Assembly (NCBI RefSeq): GCF_964275005.1 | Contig: NC_092696.1 | Location: 25,116,972 to 25,180,971, forward strand | Origin: Diadema setosum | Taxonomy: Eukaryota; Echinodermata; Echinoidea; Diadematoida; Diadematidae | Direction: 5' to 3' | Length of the DNA: 64,000 nt | In this document: positions 10,151 through 21,059 of the stretch, one piece after another | Numbering within the stretch: position 1 is the stretch's first letter | Layout: every line of letters begins with the position of its first letter | The notes under the pieces: generated by a model | Seen by the model: the letters and a program-made list of their open reading frames with translations, nothing else | The model's database searches: none | Told to the model about the DNA's origin: nothing | Position numbers and translations under genes: made by a program

Positions 10151-10854
10151 AGAGGGAGGGAGGGAGAGGATAGAGACTGACAGACAGACATATTGACAGA
10201 AAACCGATGGATTTAGCATGACAAGATTATTGTAGTGTGCCAATATCTAATAAGATTAACTGAAGTTCAAGTCCTACATAGCCGAATATCATTATCAACG
10301 ATATCATGTCTAGCACTGCTTTCATTGCGTCATTCGACCACTGTAACCATGAAACTGTGCTCCAATATGACCAAGACCACAGGGATAGCCACTGCGGATA
10401 AACAGTAATTAGTTTAAGAAATTCATCATTGCCTAACTCTATTAAAGAAAATAGATCACCGTGGAAACCCAAACGTTGGTGCTATTTGAGCAAACAGCTT
10501 AAAAGGGTTTTAATAGGTTTTTATCCACTGTCCTTTGTTTACACATACTTTCATTTGCACTCACTATCCCACAATGATAACTTTCGGCATTAGATTCTTC
10601 CTTGATCTTCATCCCTTAAAGTAATCCCTTTTTCATTTTTGCTGATCCATTCATATTCTCCTTTGTATCATTTGTCTTCATCTGTGATGCCTTTAGTTAT
10701 ATCTTTCGTTACATAATATATATATTTTCTAAAATGTTAGTAGAAAACAAGTGCAAAACTCAAACCTACTGCAAAGAATGCTAGAACAAGGCAACACTCA
10801 AAGGAAAACAAACCAGCAAAGCAAAGACATTGTTCTATATTGCCCGGAGGATCA
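10151..10854. other. No gene seen
   Basis: AT-rich, with only short unrelated frames on both strands and no repeat structure that I could detect. Confidence 0.45.
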
Positions 10855-10935
10855 CGACAAAAACAAAACAAAACAAAACAAAAACAAACAAACGAACAAA
10901 CAAACGAACAAAATGCGAAACGACAAGTTATAACT

Positions 10936-10973
<38 letters not shown>

Positions 10974-10980
10974 TTTTTTT
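10855..10980. repeat. (AAAAC)n/(AAAC)n, (GT)16 and poly-T cluster
   Basis: AAAACA and AAACAAACG units at 10857-10912, then GT repeats at 10939-10970 running directly into a ten-base T run. Confidence 0.9.
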
Positions 10981-11829
10981 CGTTTCAGGGACTAACAGCT
11001 TTAGTATAAACAGCCAAGACTGTCGGTGTTACAAAATCATCAAGTTTTGCCATTGTGGAAAGCACAAAAGCCCTCAGCACTTCAAGGTTTTACGACCATG
11101 TATCACACAGATTGAAAAGGTATGATCAGCTCTTGTTCTTAAAAAATAACGGCGTTATATTTGCAACACGCTTTTAGAAAACGATTCATCGCTAGAAATG
11201 CTTCAAGGTATTTTTGTTTTGTTTTGTTTGTTAATTCTTCCTTGAAGGACGGTCATGTTGCATTATCTTTATTTCTTTTTAGCTACAGAAAGCTCTTGGC
11301 TCACTAAACTAGTCTCCATTCACGCTGTCACTGCAGGATATATCAGAACTACGTCGATGACAAGTAGTGAGTATTGATGAGGATAGGAAACTATTTGTGC
11401 ACATGTATACTGCCATGACAAAACACTTCAGAATGCCAATCGCAATAGCCGAACTGGTACTAGGGGCGAAAAGCCTTCATCATCGGCGTCATTTACTGCG
11501 TCATCTTTACGTCACAAAAAGACGCAATGATGTCAGACTGCCTCAAGTGCATTCATCCCGTGAAGATGACTATCAAAGGGATTGTCGTTCGGCTGGTACT
11601 GATGAATGTTTTTCCCACTGTGAAATCCCAGGGATTATTCCGTAGCGTGAAAACAGCAGTAGCAACAAAAACAAAGGATGGCTGCAGGCAAGTGTTTCTT
11701 GTACAGAAAGAAAGAAAAAAAAAAAAGAACACGACAATTAATATTAGAAAAGCAAGCATCCTGTTCTGGTATTTTGCAGCAGTTCTCGAAACTGATGCAA
11801 TGTGAAGAAATCCAACACGACCGAAAGGA
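10981..11829. other. No recognisable gene
   Basis: Two overlapping 92-codon frames (11367-11645, 11527-11805) and an antisense frame share the same bases. None shows a domain, and the second ends in a Lys-rich low-complexity stretch from an A-run at 11708-11726. Confidence 0.45.
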
Positions 11830-12395
11830 TTAAAGGGAAGACAAACCCAAAGAGCAATGTGGATTGAGTGAAAGCAGTAACATTAGTAAAACACATCAGT
11901 GAAAGTTTGAGGGAAATCGGACAATCGATGCAAAAGTTATGAATTTTTAAAGTTTTGGTCTTGGAACCGCTGGATGAGGAGACTACTAGAGGTTATGACG
12001 TATGAGAGGACCACAATATAAAGGAAATATAAAAGGAATTCCACAAAAATTCACTTTTCTAGCAAAATGAAAGAGTTCTTGACTAACCGCTTTCAGAAAG
12101 CAGGGGAAATAAGTACTACCCCTAACATATGTCAGTATCAAGTTGATGGAATATGTAATTTTCATGAAAAATGAATTTTCATTGAATTCCCTTTTTATTT
12201 TCTTTATATTGTAGTCCACTCATACGTCATAACCTCTAGTAGTCTCCTTACCCAGCAGTTGCAACACCAAAACTTAAAAAATTCATAACTTTTGCATCGA
12301 TTGCCCGATTTTCCTCAAATTTTCACTGATGTGCTCTATTAATATTACTGCTTTCACTCAACCCACATTGCTCTTTGGGTTTACTTTCCCTTTAA
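11830..12395. mobile_element. 566-bp TTAA-flanked element with ~210-bp inverted arms
   Basis: TTAA-AGGGAAGACAAACCC at the left (11830 on) pairs with GGGTTTACTTTCCCT-TTAA at the right (to 12395). The inverted match continues for about 210 bases per side, through CAAAGAGCAATGTGG, ATCGATGCAAAAGTTATGAA, GTTTTGGT and GAGACTACTAGAGGTTATGA. TTAA at both borders is typical of piggyBac-type target sites. No transposase fits in the loop of about 130 bp. The two arms are about 90% alike by eye. Confidence 0.85.
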
Positions 12396-12603
12396 GTCTT
12401 ACATATATACAGTTTCATCCTTCTCGTATAAAAGGGGGAGGGGAGTTGGAATTATTTATGGGACATTATTCATTATGCAAGGTATTTCTATATAATCTAT
12501 CAACGGTATCAGTATAATGGCTTATTTCTGATTGTGGTAATTAATTTAGAGCGTTGTTTGGTACCGATTTGTAAACAAAGGGGGAAACCATATACCCATC
12601 ATC

Positions 12604-12900
12604 ATTCATTTCGTTCCATTTATTTTATTTCATTTCATTTCATTGCCAACAATACAAGGCATTTACATACACATAATGAAACAATATCAATACAACATCT
12701 GCATGAGGTAACGAAGAAAAATACTGTAAATCAACAATACTGTGCATCACTTTCTGATAATACCGAATTAAAATTAAAATTGCTGGAAATGTAGTAGACA
12801 TGCTGAAAAGCCAAGCTTGTATTTTGCAGTCTTCTCGTGGACAGTATAAGTAATTACCGAACAGTGCTTATAAATCCAAGGAGTTGAATTGCTTAAAGAA
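12604..12900 (-). repeat. Dispersed ATTTC-tail repeat, long copy
   Basis: It begins with TTTATTTTATTTCATTTCAT and continues with CAATACAAGGCATTTACATA, AAAATACTGTAAATC, ACCGAATTAAAATT and GCTTGTATTTTGCAGT. The same blocks, in the same order and spacing, occur at 36705-36900 and 40441-40690. The sense strand is taken as minus, giving a 3' (GAAAT)n tail. Open frames here are not conserved between copies. Confidence 0.7.
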
Positions 12901-12970
12901 AGAAAAAAGAAGAAGAGAAAAACGAACACAATTACAAGCAAGCAAGCAAACAAACAGACAGACACACACG
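12896..12970. repeat. Purine-rich and CAAA/CAGA-type low complexity
   Basis: AAAGAAAGAAAAAAGAAG is followed by CAAGCAAGCAAACAAACAGACAGACAC-type units, shown here only in outline. No function is inferred. Confidence 0.7.
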
Positions 12971-13069
12971 AGGAAACTTGCTTCCTTGATGATATCAAAA
13001 GAATACATTCTGTGAAGACTTTTGCATGTCTAGAGATGATCTCTGTTGGCTCTGAAATGCAAACAACAC

Positions 13070-13345
13070 TGCTGGAAAGAACACAGTGCCCCACCGTGTG
13101 TTCACAGTGTGTTCACATAGTCTACAATGTGAAAACGAAGATGATTTCACACTGCATGAATGTGTTTTTTTTTTCACACAGAGTTCACATTGTTTCTGTG
13201 TCTGTTTCACACTGTGACGTGATGATTCGCAGAGTGTTCACAATATTAAAACGCTCGAATTTAACAGTGTGAAGAGATTTCACACTGTGTTCACACTGTG
13301 TTTCACATTGTGTTTCACACTGTGGGACACTATTCTTTCCAACAG
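13070..13345. mobile_element. 276-bp miniature element rich in CACTGTG
   Basis: The left end CTGCTGGAAAGAACACAGTG and the inverted right end (CACTGTGGGACAC then TATTCTTTCCAACAG) pair over about 30 bases. The interior is full of TTCACACTGTGT motifs in both orientations (for example 13219, 13281-13320), so the whole element can fold back on itself. No coding sequence and no certain target duplication. Confidence 0.7.
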
Positions 13346-13591
13346 GAAAGGCTACATCTGGATTGATGTGACGACACGAGTGGCTCTACCGGATGAGTGT
13401 AAGACTGACGTGCAATGCAGATTATTGGGTTGTGACGACAGTTTTGTTTTTGTTTTGCTTTCTTAATAAAGGCAAAGACGCAGATACAGGGATATCATTA
13501 ATATGCACTAACTCTAAATCGCAGTCCTTCTGTATTACTATACGCTAGCCCTATAATATACCCATAAGAAACCCATGACCTTTATCAAAAC

Positions 13592-13689
13592 ATACATGAC
13601 ATAGTCAAGGTGCATATGCTCAAGACAACTTTTTCTCAATACATGACATAGTCAAGGTGCATATGCTCAAGACAACTTTTTCTCAATAC
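13592..13689. repeat. Perfect tandem duplication, 47-bp unit
   Basis: ACATGACATAGTCAAGGTGC... occurs twice, starting at 13594 and 13641, without mismatch. A perfect copy implies a recent duplication, or an assembly artefact. Confidence 0.9.
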
Positions 13690-14657
13690 TTCCTGCTATT
13701 CTCTGGTGTCGACTGTAACACTCAGAGTATTGGCATATAAACAAAGGAAAACATAACCTCCTTTCTTGGCGGAGGTAGTAATGCCCTTGCAATCGAATTA
13801 ATCCTTGATACCAACGGCATCGATTATAATACACTCGTCTTATCCTTCATGTTTGTGGAAGTGTTTCCAGTAAAATGGCAATACAATCATGTCAGTTTGA
13901 TAAGTAGAACATAATAGTCAAATACAGAATATTAGCCGTTTCATAGAAATCAGAAAAGGCCCCTTTATTATTTGGTTTGGAAAGGTTTGAAACTTGAAAA
14001 CAAGCTAGAACATAGCGTGGCAAGTTATTTTAAACTAAAAGTTAGGGAACATTTGCACAGCGGAATAAATCAGAAATATAGACACAGCTAAATCGCTAAG
14101 CTTAAGTTTTTAATTCGGGACCATATGGATACCAAGCACTTCCGCCTTGTCAATTCAGTTCAAGTTTGAAGTTCCGCCCAGTCAAGTTAAAGTTTCAAGT
14201 TTCAAGTCCAAGATCACTAGGGAAAGAAAGAATGAATGAAAACAAAAGCAATAACAATCAATCGAACGTTGAACCATGAGTCATATCAAGGATATATACC
14301 TTCTTGATCAATTATCCCAGATCAAAGTACAGTAATAAAAAAGATATATTTTTTTTCTCTCGCCCTGTCTGTCTGTGCATGTGTCTGCATGTCTCTGTCT
14401 AGTCATAGCAAGGCATACAGAGTTCTGATAATGATGATTCGTTCCTTAACGGCATTCCACACTATACAAAGCGGGACTGTGTCCCCGTGTGAGTCATTTG
14501 TACGTGGAAAAATTCTTCCTGATGTGCGAAATCTATTAGCAGACGACGTTTTCTCTTATCTTCCCAAAAAACCCCACAAAAACAAAAACCCAAAGAAACC
14601 AGAAATATCGAGACTACTGATTGCATCACACAAACACTTCGCGGCAGTCAGATTTGT
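13690..14657. other. No gene seen
   Basis: The sequence at 14145-14210 repeats CAAGTTT/CAAGTTA words loosely. The 107-codon frame at 14389-14712 ends inside the TATC array and has no recognisable domain. Confidence 0.45.
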
Positions 14658-14732
14658 ATCTCTATCTATCTTTCTATCTATTCATCTATTTACCTATCTA
14701 TCTATCTACTAAACTTTATATCTGTATCTATC

Positions 14733-14776
<44 letters not shown>

Positions 14777-14804
14777 CTTATCTATCTATCTATCTATCTT
14801 TCTA

Positions 14805-14837
<33 letters not shown>

Positions 14838-14848
14838 CTATCTATTTT
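14658..14848. repeat. (TATC)n array, about 190 bp
   Basis: Interrupted TATC/TTTC/TACC units. It is the complementary-strand counterpart of the GATA array 4.5 kb upstream. Confidence 0.95.
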
Positions 14849-15299
14849 TCTGTCTATCGTTCATCTCAATACCGAGAAAGTTTGCATTAGAAATCAAGGA
14901 AATGTACAGATCATTGATTCTTTTACCGAAATATAGGCCTACTTACCTGGTATATAAAAGATCAGTTTTAATGTCAGTAACAACGTGATTGTTACCTTAC
15001 TGTTACAGATTTTTTTTTTGTTGAAATTCCTTGTCTTCTTTTGTTTACCATTGTCACTGAAAGAAAACATCCTTATCACCAACGATGTGTGGCAGTCATA
15101 TTAGCTTCAGCAGTCTTTAGGAAAACGTTTCTTCCGAGAAAAATTGAAATCAGTAACAATGAAAAATGTGAAAATATAATTTCACATGACGAATATTGCA
15201 TTTTAGATTCCGTTTCTTAGGGCAGTAACAGTTAGTGATGTCTATAGCAAGCAGCCATGGGACCGACGCCTTCAAGTTTCTTAACATTCCGAATTTAAT
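14849..15299. other. No feature seen
   Basis: AT-rich sequence without open frames or terminal repeats of note. Confidence 0.45.
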
Positions 15300-15392
15300 T
15301 AAGGACATCGCCGCTGCTGCCTGCCAGGGGGATTCGAACAGGGAACCTTAAGATGGGGTGTCCGTTGTTGTCCACAGCACCACCAATACTCA
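15300..15392 (-). repeat. Possible tRNA-derived SINE remnant
   Basis: On the minus strand TGTTCGAATCC (15330-15340) matches the RNA polymerase III B box GGTTCGANNCC in 10 of 11 positions, inside a small CCC..GGG stem. A convincing A box upstream is not visible, so this is a decayed or partial copy. Confidence 0.35.
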
Positions 15393-16185
15393 TGCACGCA
15401 ATCGATGTCACAAACATGAAACTAGGATGACGACTTCGATGTCGTCATTGAATGCTATATTACCAAACTTACCAGTTTTCGACGATCACACCTCTGTACA
15501 GAGATAAAAACATGCCTGAATTTTAATGATTTCTGTCAAATTTCCTCTGTATATCTGTCTCTTGAGCTTCAGAGTGTTCACTGAAAAAAAAAAAAAGATC
15601 TGTGGGTAGGTCTACATCTTTAAAAGATTGCTACTTTTTCTGAGGAATGGACGAAACATATTGTTAATTCTTTCGATGCTGTATACAGGTGTATAGTGTA
15701 CGCCAAACGCTCCAATTTCCGTGTAGCTGTCCGTTGTCTGATACGAGAGTTGTCTACTTTTCACTCATTAAAACGCAATGGTGACATGGATATTATTTCT
15801 TCGCTGACGATAAGCAACGCCATCAGTCAAGCAGGGTCTACGGGCGCAGACTAGGCGCATTCGCTTCATCTGTTGGCTTGAAGCGTGAAGAAAAGAAAGG
15901 AGAAAGATTTGTAAACATTATCGTTATTCATAATAAAGCTCCAGATCAGCCGCTTCTTTTTGCTGCACGGCACACTGCAGGGATGCTTCTGATTAAATAT
16001 GTCCGAATTTTGTCGTATTGCAACAAAGGGTCCTTCCCTTCTTTTTTTTTTCTTTTTAATCTCCGACCACTTATGGAAATATTCCCCACATATTTACCTT
16101 CCAGTACAACAAACCCCCTTGCTAAAACTGGAGAGTGAATCATATCTTCAAATCATAATGATTTTGGCGAGATTCGTGCTGACTG
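15393..16185. other. No gene seen
   Basis: Overlapping short frames at 15878-16143 on both strands have no domain. A-run at 15584-15595 and T-run at 16044-16052. Confidence 0.45.
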
Positions 16186-16685
16186 CCGACTGTGTGCAGT
16201 CGAGGGAGGGTGGGAACGTGCATACCTTACCGCATACACAAACACACACACACAGACACATACACAGAGAGAGTGAGCATAGCATACACTCCATGCTTTC
16301 ACACACTAGGTACACGCCTGCACATGCGAGTGATATCGAGGGCCGTGAGAACCGTACTTGAGAACAGGCCGCTGGCAGCCCGACGGATGCCAGCCTACAC
16401 ACTCGCATTGTTGCGTGTCGCGGGCTCTCTCGCCATTCAATCGCTAACATTCCCCGTTGCACGCCTGTAGCCGTGTGGAAGCACCATCGCCTGTACACCC
16501 GTAAACACAAATACCAAATATCTTGCCTTTATTTGTCATTTCTACCAAGCGTACGGATCTCATCTGTGGATATCCATAAAATAGGATTACTCTGTCCAAA
16601 CAGCTTTACGGATTTTCTTCAGAACCGAGAAAATCCACGGCAAAATTGTTGGGAATACTACTGGATTCGGACGGAATAGCTTGCA
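16186..16685 (+). promoter_or_regulatory. Possible promoter / 5' UTR region upstream of candidate exon
   Basis: Bases 16190-16480 are noticeably richer in G+C and CpG than the surroundings (GTCGAGG, GAGGGCCGTG, GCCCGACGG, GTGTCGCGGG) and lie 200-500 bp upstream of the tetraspanin-like ATG. An AC-rich tract lies at 16236-16270. No TATA box is well placed. Both-strand frames in this region look like chance. The regulatory reading is inference from position and composition. Confidence 0.2.
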
Positions 16686-16763
16686 ATGGGTTTCTGTGGG
16701 GATGAGGCTATCGTCTGGTGCTTCAAGTACATCTTAGTTGTCGCCTGCTGCATCACAAATCTG
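16686..16763 (+). CDS. Putative first coding exon, tetraspanin-like N-terminus
   Basis: Twenty-six codons begin MGFCGDEAIVWCFKYILVVA and end CCITNL directly before GTGAGT, a strong splice donor (16764). Tetraspanins start with a short cytoplasmic tail, then Cys-x-Lys-Tyr-(Leu/Ile)-Leu and a first membrane helix, and their first coding exon often ends within that helix, as here, in phase 0. The usual Asn seven residues after the Lys is Cys in this sequence. The ATG has G at +4. No following exon (the Gly-rich end of TM1, CCG motif loop) is recognisable in the rest of the window, so a long intron or a chance match are both possible. Confidence 0.33.
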
Positions 16764-17489
16764 GTGAGTCATATTTGGTTGCCGGGAAATCTAGACAAAT
16801 GTAGGGATGAAATATATCAAGTTTCTCTGCTACATTTTATACCTTTCCATTACTTACGCCCGTTGCTCTTGCTTTACCCACATCGCCAAGTCTATTAGGT
16901 CAGAGATGTACAAATTTAATTTGACCTCGCCAAAATTGAGGGCTCCTCGATTTGATAGAATGTCACTGCGGATGAGAATAAGAAAAGGAAGAGGGAACTG
17001 ACCTCTTTGGGCATAAAAACCCTTCGAGGGTGCAAAAAGTTCCTGATAACTCGACAGGATGGGGGCCACCCCAAATTGAACCTCCTTATTATATGTCACT
17101 ATGTGCAGGATGATACACTCGGATGCCTCACTATAATATAGTCTCACAGTGTAGTAGCAAGCGGGTAAGCTAAAAAAAAAAAAAAAAAAAAGGAGTCGTA
17201 CACATAAAACAATCCTTATTGACGCTGGAAGCTCCCTAAACAGGGGAGGAGTAAAAACCAAAACACGAAAATCTCCATCTAATAGCCTGGAGCCTCGGTA
17301 ATATTTCCTTCCCGTCGTTGGCTAATTGTATGTAGATTCTCAAAACTCGCTGCCTCGCGTACTATCAGCTCATGGGATGCTTTTGTTGTGTTTTTTTTTC
17401 TCCACGTAACGCCTATCATAATTATGTCAGTGTTAATAGAGTGACATGTTTCGCAAGGAATGCGCCAGACATGATATACTGTAGACATT
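16764..17489. other. No exon recognised (intron if the exon call is right)
   Basis: A poly-A run of about 20 lies at 17172-17191. Short frames on both strands lack domains. Confidence 0.4.
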
Positions 17490-17592
17490 TATGTACAAGT
17501 CATATCGTTCAACAAGGCAACTGTTTTATAGCGAAACAAATATATGTACATGTCAGATCGTTCAACAAGGCAATTGTTTTATAGCGAAACAA
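17490..17592. repeat. Tandem duplication, 53-bp unit
   Basis: TATGTACA(A/T)GTCA(T/G)ATCG then TTCAACAAGGCAA(C/T)TGTTTTA occurs at 17490 and again at 17543, with about four differences. Confidence 0.85.
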
Positions 17593-18718
17593 TGGGAGAT
17601 AAGAGCAACCCGTTCAATGAGATGATTTTATCGTCACCTCTCAGTTTCTCTAGCTAATTCATCTTCCATATCAAACTATCGTCATCATTCTGTCAATAAT
17701 TCACGAGAAGGTAAACACCAGAAAAAAAAAACAACAGTAAAAATTGAAATAATAAAGAAAAAGGTCATCGTGCTTTGGAGGAAAGAAGGCGCAAACATAA
17801 TAATCCTACATCGTGCCATCGTAAAAGCGGCTTGCGCTAGCTCGGTTTCCATGGCAACCATTGCATCTCGTGCTGTGCTCGTTTTTTCTTTATATTTTTA
17901 TTGTCTTGTCTTTCTTCCCCAACGTCTTATCTCCATTAGTGATGATGTTTTTTTTTGCAGGCAGTATTAAAAATATGATATTATTTCTAGGCATCAGAAT
18001 ATTAATTTTCCACTCTTTCATCACCTAGAGCTGAAGAAGGAAAGAAGCAAAGCAAATTGAAGACTAAACGTTTATTGGCACTGCTCCGATACCCAGTTAC
18101 GAAACTTTGGACACCAGGATCTATCGTAAAGCATCAATCATTGAGTATGACAATGAATACACCACGGTAATCAGTGGAGTGTGACACTAAAGCCGCACCG
18201 CTGTCAAAACCTGAGGGAAATCAGAAAATCCCTTCTCATTCTTTAGTCAAATGTCGCGAGATTTACAGAGCTACGTGTTCTAGATCAACCACATCAATAG
18301 ACCGAGAAATAGATCAACAAGCGAAAGACTTCAAAGCATAAAAGAAGAAATTCGACAGATTTAGAAATGAAGAGACTGATGAACACGTAAATATAGCTGG
18401 ATTTGAAGGAAGGAAGTAAATTTGATAGAGATCTTTATAGAGCGATCAGAGATAGAGATAAAAAGGTATAGAAAGAGATGACTTTTTATCTTATTTACAA
18501 AGTAAGCCAAAACAAACAGAACATTGTTATTCAGAACTTATACGTAATACGCACAACACATTAGTCATTGGACGGAAACCCGTTTGAGTCGGAAGAGTCA
18601 GTCGGGACTTGGAGATTGAAGATGACAAATGAGAGTCTTGAATTGAGGCTGTCACGTCATCCCGAGGTATCCACCCTCTATGGCCGCTTCCCATGGAGAT
18701 TGATGTGTGAGTCGGGAG
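17593..18718. other. No gene seen
   Basis: AT-rich sequence. The 66-codon frame at 17770-17970 has a hydrophobic tail but no supported start or splice context. Confidence 0.4.
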
Positions 18719-18737
18719 GAGGGGGGGGGGGGGGGGG
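18719..18737. repeat. Poly-G run (17 G)
   Basis: Uninterrupted G from 18721 to 18737, followed by TAAAG. One of sixteen such runs in the window. Confidence 0.95.
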
Positions 18738-19195
18738 TAAAGACTGTTATGGGGATGAGTGATTATTTTCCTCCAAATACAGTTTGATTTGGAGTTCGTG
18801 CAATCACGAAGATATGTCAAACATAATTTTGGGATAACGTCACAAATAGCAACATTCAGGTGTGTGTGTTTTTTTTTCTTTTTTGCACTGTATTGTGCTT
18901 TCTTTTCATTTTAATGGTTGCCCCATAATTTCAAAATCGAAATTCAGCTCTTGTCATTTATTAGACAATTAGAGGTTTTCAACTTTGGTTTCTACCTCCA
19001 GACATCCTCGTGAAGAGAGTACTTGTTTTTTTTTTTAAATCATGAATGCATTTCGCACGTCCCCATCGTCACGTTTGCCAGTTAGTTGATGATGAATGGG
19101 TCATTTTTTTTTAATGTATACAATATTCAAGCCAGCCCACAACATGTGATTTGATTAATTTATTTTCTATGTGGCAGTGTATTACAATTGATTTT
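18738..19195. other. No feature seen
   Basis: AT-rich with several T runs (18869, 19027, 19106). No gene. Confidence 0.45.
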
Positions 19196-20530
19196 TATGC
19201 CTCCGCCACGAAGTGGTGCCGGAGGCATTATGTTTTCGGGTTGTCCGTCCGTCCGTACGTACGTCCGTACGTACGTCCGTCCGCTTTCGTTTACGCGATA
19301 ACTTGAGTAATATTTACTGGAATTTTACCAAACTTGGTCCAAGTATGAAGTATGATGGGGCAACGATTTGATAAGATTTTGGGTGAAATCGGCTAAAGGT
19401 CAAAGGTCAAAGGTCAAGGTCAAATCATGAAATTGTATCCGTTTACGCGATAACTCAAGACTGTATGGAGCAAATTTCACCAAACTTTGTTGGAGGATGA
19501 TGTATGATGGGACAATTACTTGAATAGTTTTTCAGTGAAATCGGACAGAGGTCAAAGGTCAAAGATCAAGGTCAAATCCTAAAATTTATCTGTTTATGTG
19601 ATAACTCAAAACTGGATAAAGCAGCTTTCACCAAACTTGGTCCAGGGATGATGTATGATGGGACAATTAGTTGAGTAGATTCTAGTGACATTGACAAGAG
19701 GTCAAAGGTCCAAAGGTCAAGGTCAAATGCTAAAAATGTTGCTATTTCCCCCATATCTATGCAATGCTAGCAGTTATTTTCTTGAAACTTAGTGTAGACA
19801 TGTACTACTGCGTAAGGATTCTCCAGAGAGAGTTTCATGTCATAAGGTCAGAGGTCAAAAGGTCAAAGGTTAGGTGAAAATGTTTCAATATCACTTTTCT
19901 CCCAAATGGTTCAATGTATCTTCATGGAATATGGTACATATGCATGTACTGACTGGCAGGGATTATCTAGGGAATTTAGGGGTCATGGGTCAATAGTCAG
20001 GGGTTCAAAGGTCAAGGTCAACTCCTCAAAATGTTACTGCTGTATTTTCCTCATACATGTATACTAGTATATGCAATGATTGCATTATTAGTTTTAAAAG
20101 TGTTTGATATATGTACATGTATTACTTGATGGAGATTCCTTGGAAATGTCTAGCCAGAAGGTCAAAGGTCAAAGGTTAAGGGTCAAAGGTCAGGTTTAAA
20201 TGAAAAAAAAAATATTTTGTACTGTAATTACACTCTTTTTTCATACCTTGAAAATTAAACTCAATGCATAAACTTATAATAAGGTCGGTCAGAAGTCAAG
20301 TAAAAATTTTCAATTCCCCAAATATGTGTACCTGCACTCTTTAATAGACAATTATAGCAAACCCAGTTCGTGGAAAGTGAACATTCAAGATATTTCTGAC
20401 AAACCTGTTATTTCGATATTTTGCCAGTTATGTGAAACTGTCATCACACATTGTCAAGACATTGTACTATACACCTATTGGGAGAATCATGCATTATGGC
20501 GGAGGCATCAGTCGCCGTAGCGACATTTCT
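19196..20530. repeat. 1.3-kb interspersed repeat with AGGTCA arrays
   Basis: The left end ATGCCTCCGCCACGAAGTGG can fold with TGCCGGAGGCAT (hairpin 19197-19230), and the right end GGCGGAGGCATCAG (20499-20512) is an inverted copy of the start. A CCGT/ACGT tract follows the hairpin (19243-19283). Then come about 150-bp monomers: GTTTACGCGATAACT, ACCAAACTTGGTCC, GATGTATGATGGGACAATT, GTGAAATCGG, then a run of AGGTCA words. Blocks start near 19289, 19441 and 19592, with more degenerate ones to 20300. Repeats with this GCCTCCG hairpin are, to my knowledge, widespread in marine invertebrate genomes. Class unknown; no coding sequence. Confidence 0.75.
19397..19422 (+). promoter_or_regulatory. Nuclear-receptor-type AGGTCA cluster (DR1, DR1, DR0)
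   Basis: AGGTCA at 19397, 19404, 19411 and 19417: two direct repeats with one-base spacing and one with none. DR1 is the known binding site of RXR, HNF4 and COUP-TF class receptors. Similar pairs lie at 19549-19561 and near 19699, 19850 and 20158-20200. Motif presence is certain; function is inference. Confidence 0.4.
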
Positions 20531-21059
20531 AGTTTTTTCTTTTTCAACAATATCATGAGACATATAGATATACATTATGGTACTATACCTTATAGCATGG
20601 TTAATGATTGTCTCGCTGTTGTGTAAATTAAATTAAACAATAATCAAAATAATATTCTCCATTGAATTTAATTGTGGAAACGCATTGATCGGTTTCTTTG
20701 AATAATGACACTATGATAAATACTAAGGTATAGTTTTTCTGTTTTTTGTGTTAATTTCTGGTGTCCACCCATTCTTCGTTTCCTATTTTTCATGGATACG
20801 GGCGAGGGGGATGGGGTTTCCTTTAAAAGTCCCCCTTCTCACACACGAAGTCCCCCTTCTCATAAACGATGATTTGTTTTCGATAGGTATTCTGTTTCCA
20901 GTGGGCCTCTATATTAATACTTATGTTTCAGGAAGTTTATCACTCACCAACCTTGGCTCATCTCCTACAGACTCACAATTCAATCTCGTAGGCAACCTAG
21001 GCAAGATGATGAGGACGCAGGGAAATGGGAAAGATCAAGGTGGGGCATGGATTCTGAGT
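20531..21059. other. No gene supported
   Basis: A 112-codon frame at 20748-21086 is partly hydrophobic but has no domain and runs into the G-rich minisatellite. Confidence 0.4.

Noticed and set aside
9793..10191. 132-codon Tyr/Leu/Ser/Ile-repeat frame on the minus strand
   Set aside because: Direct translation of the GATA microsatellite.
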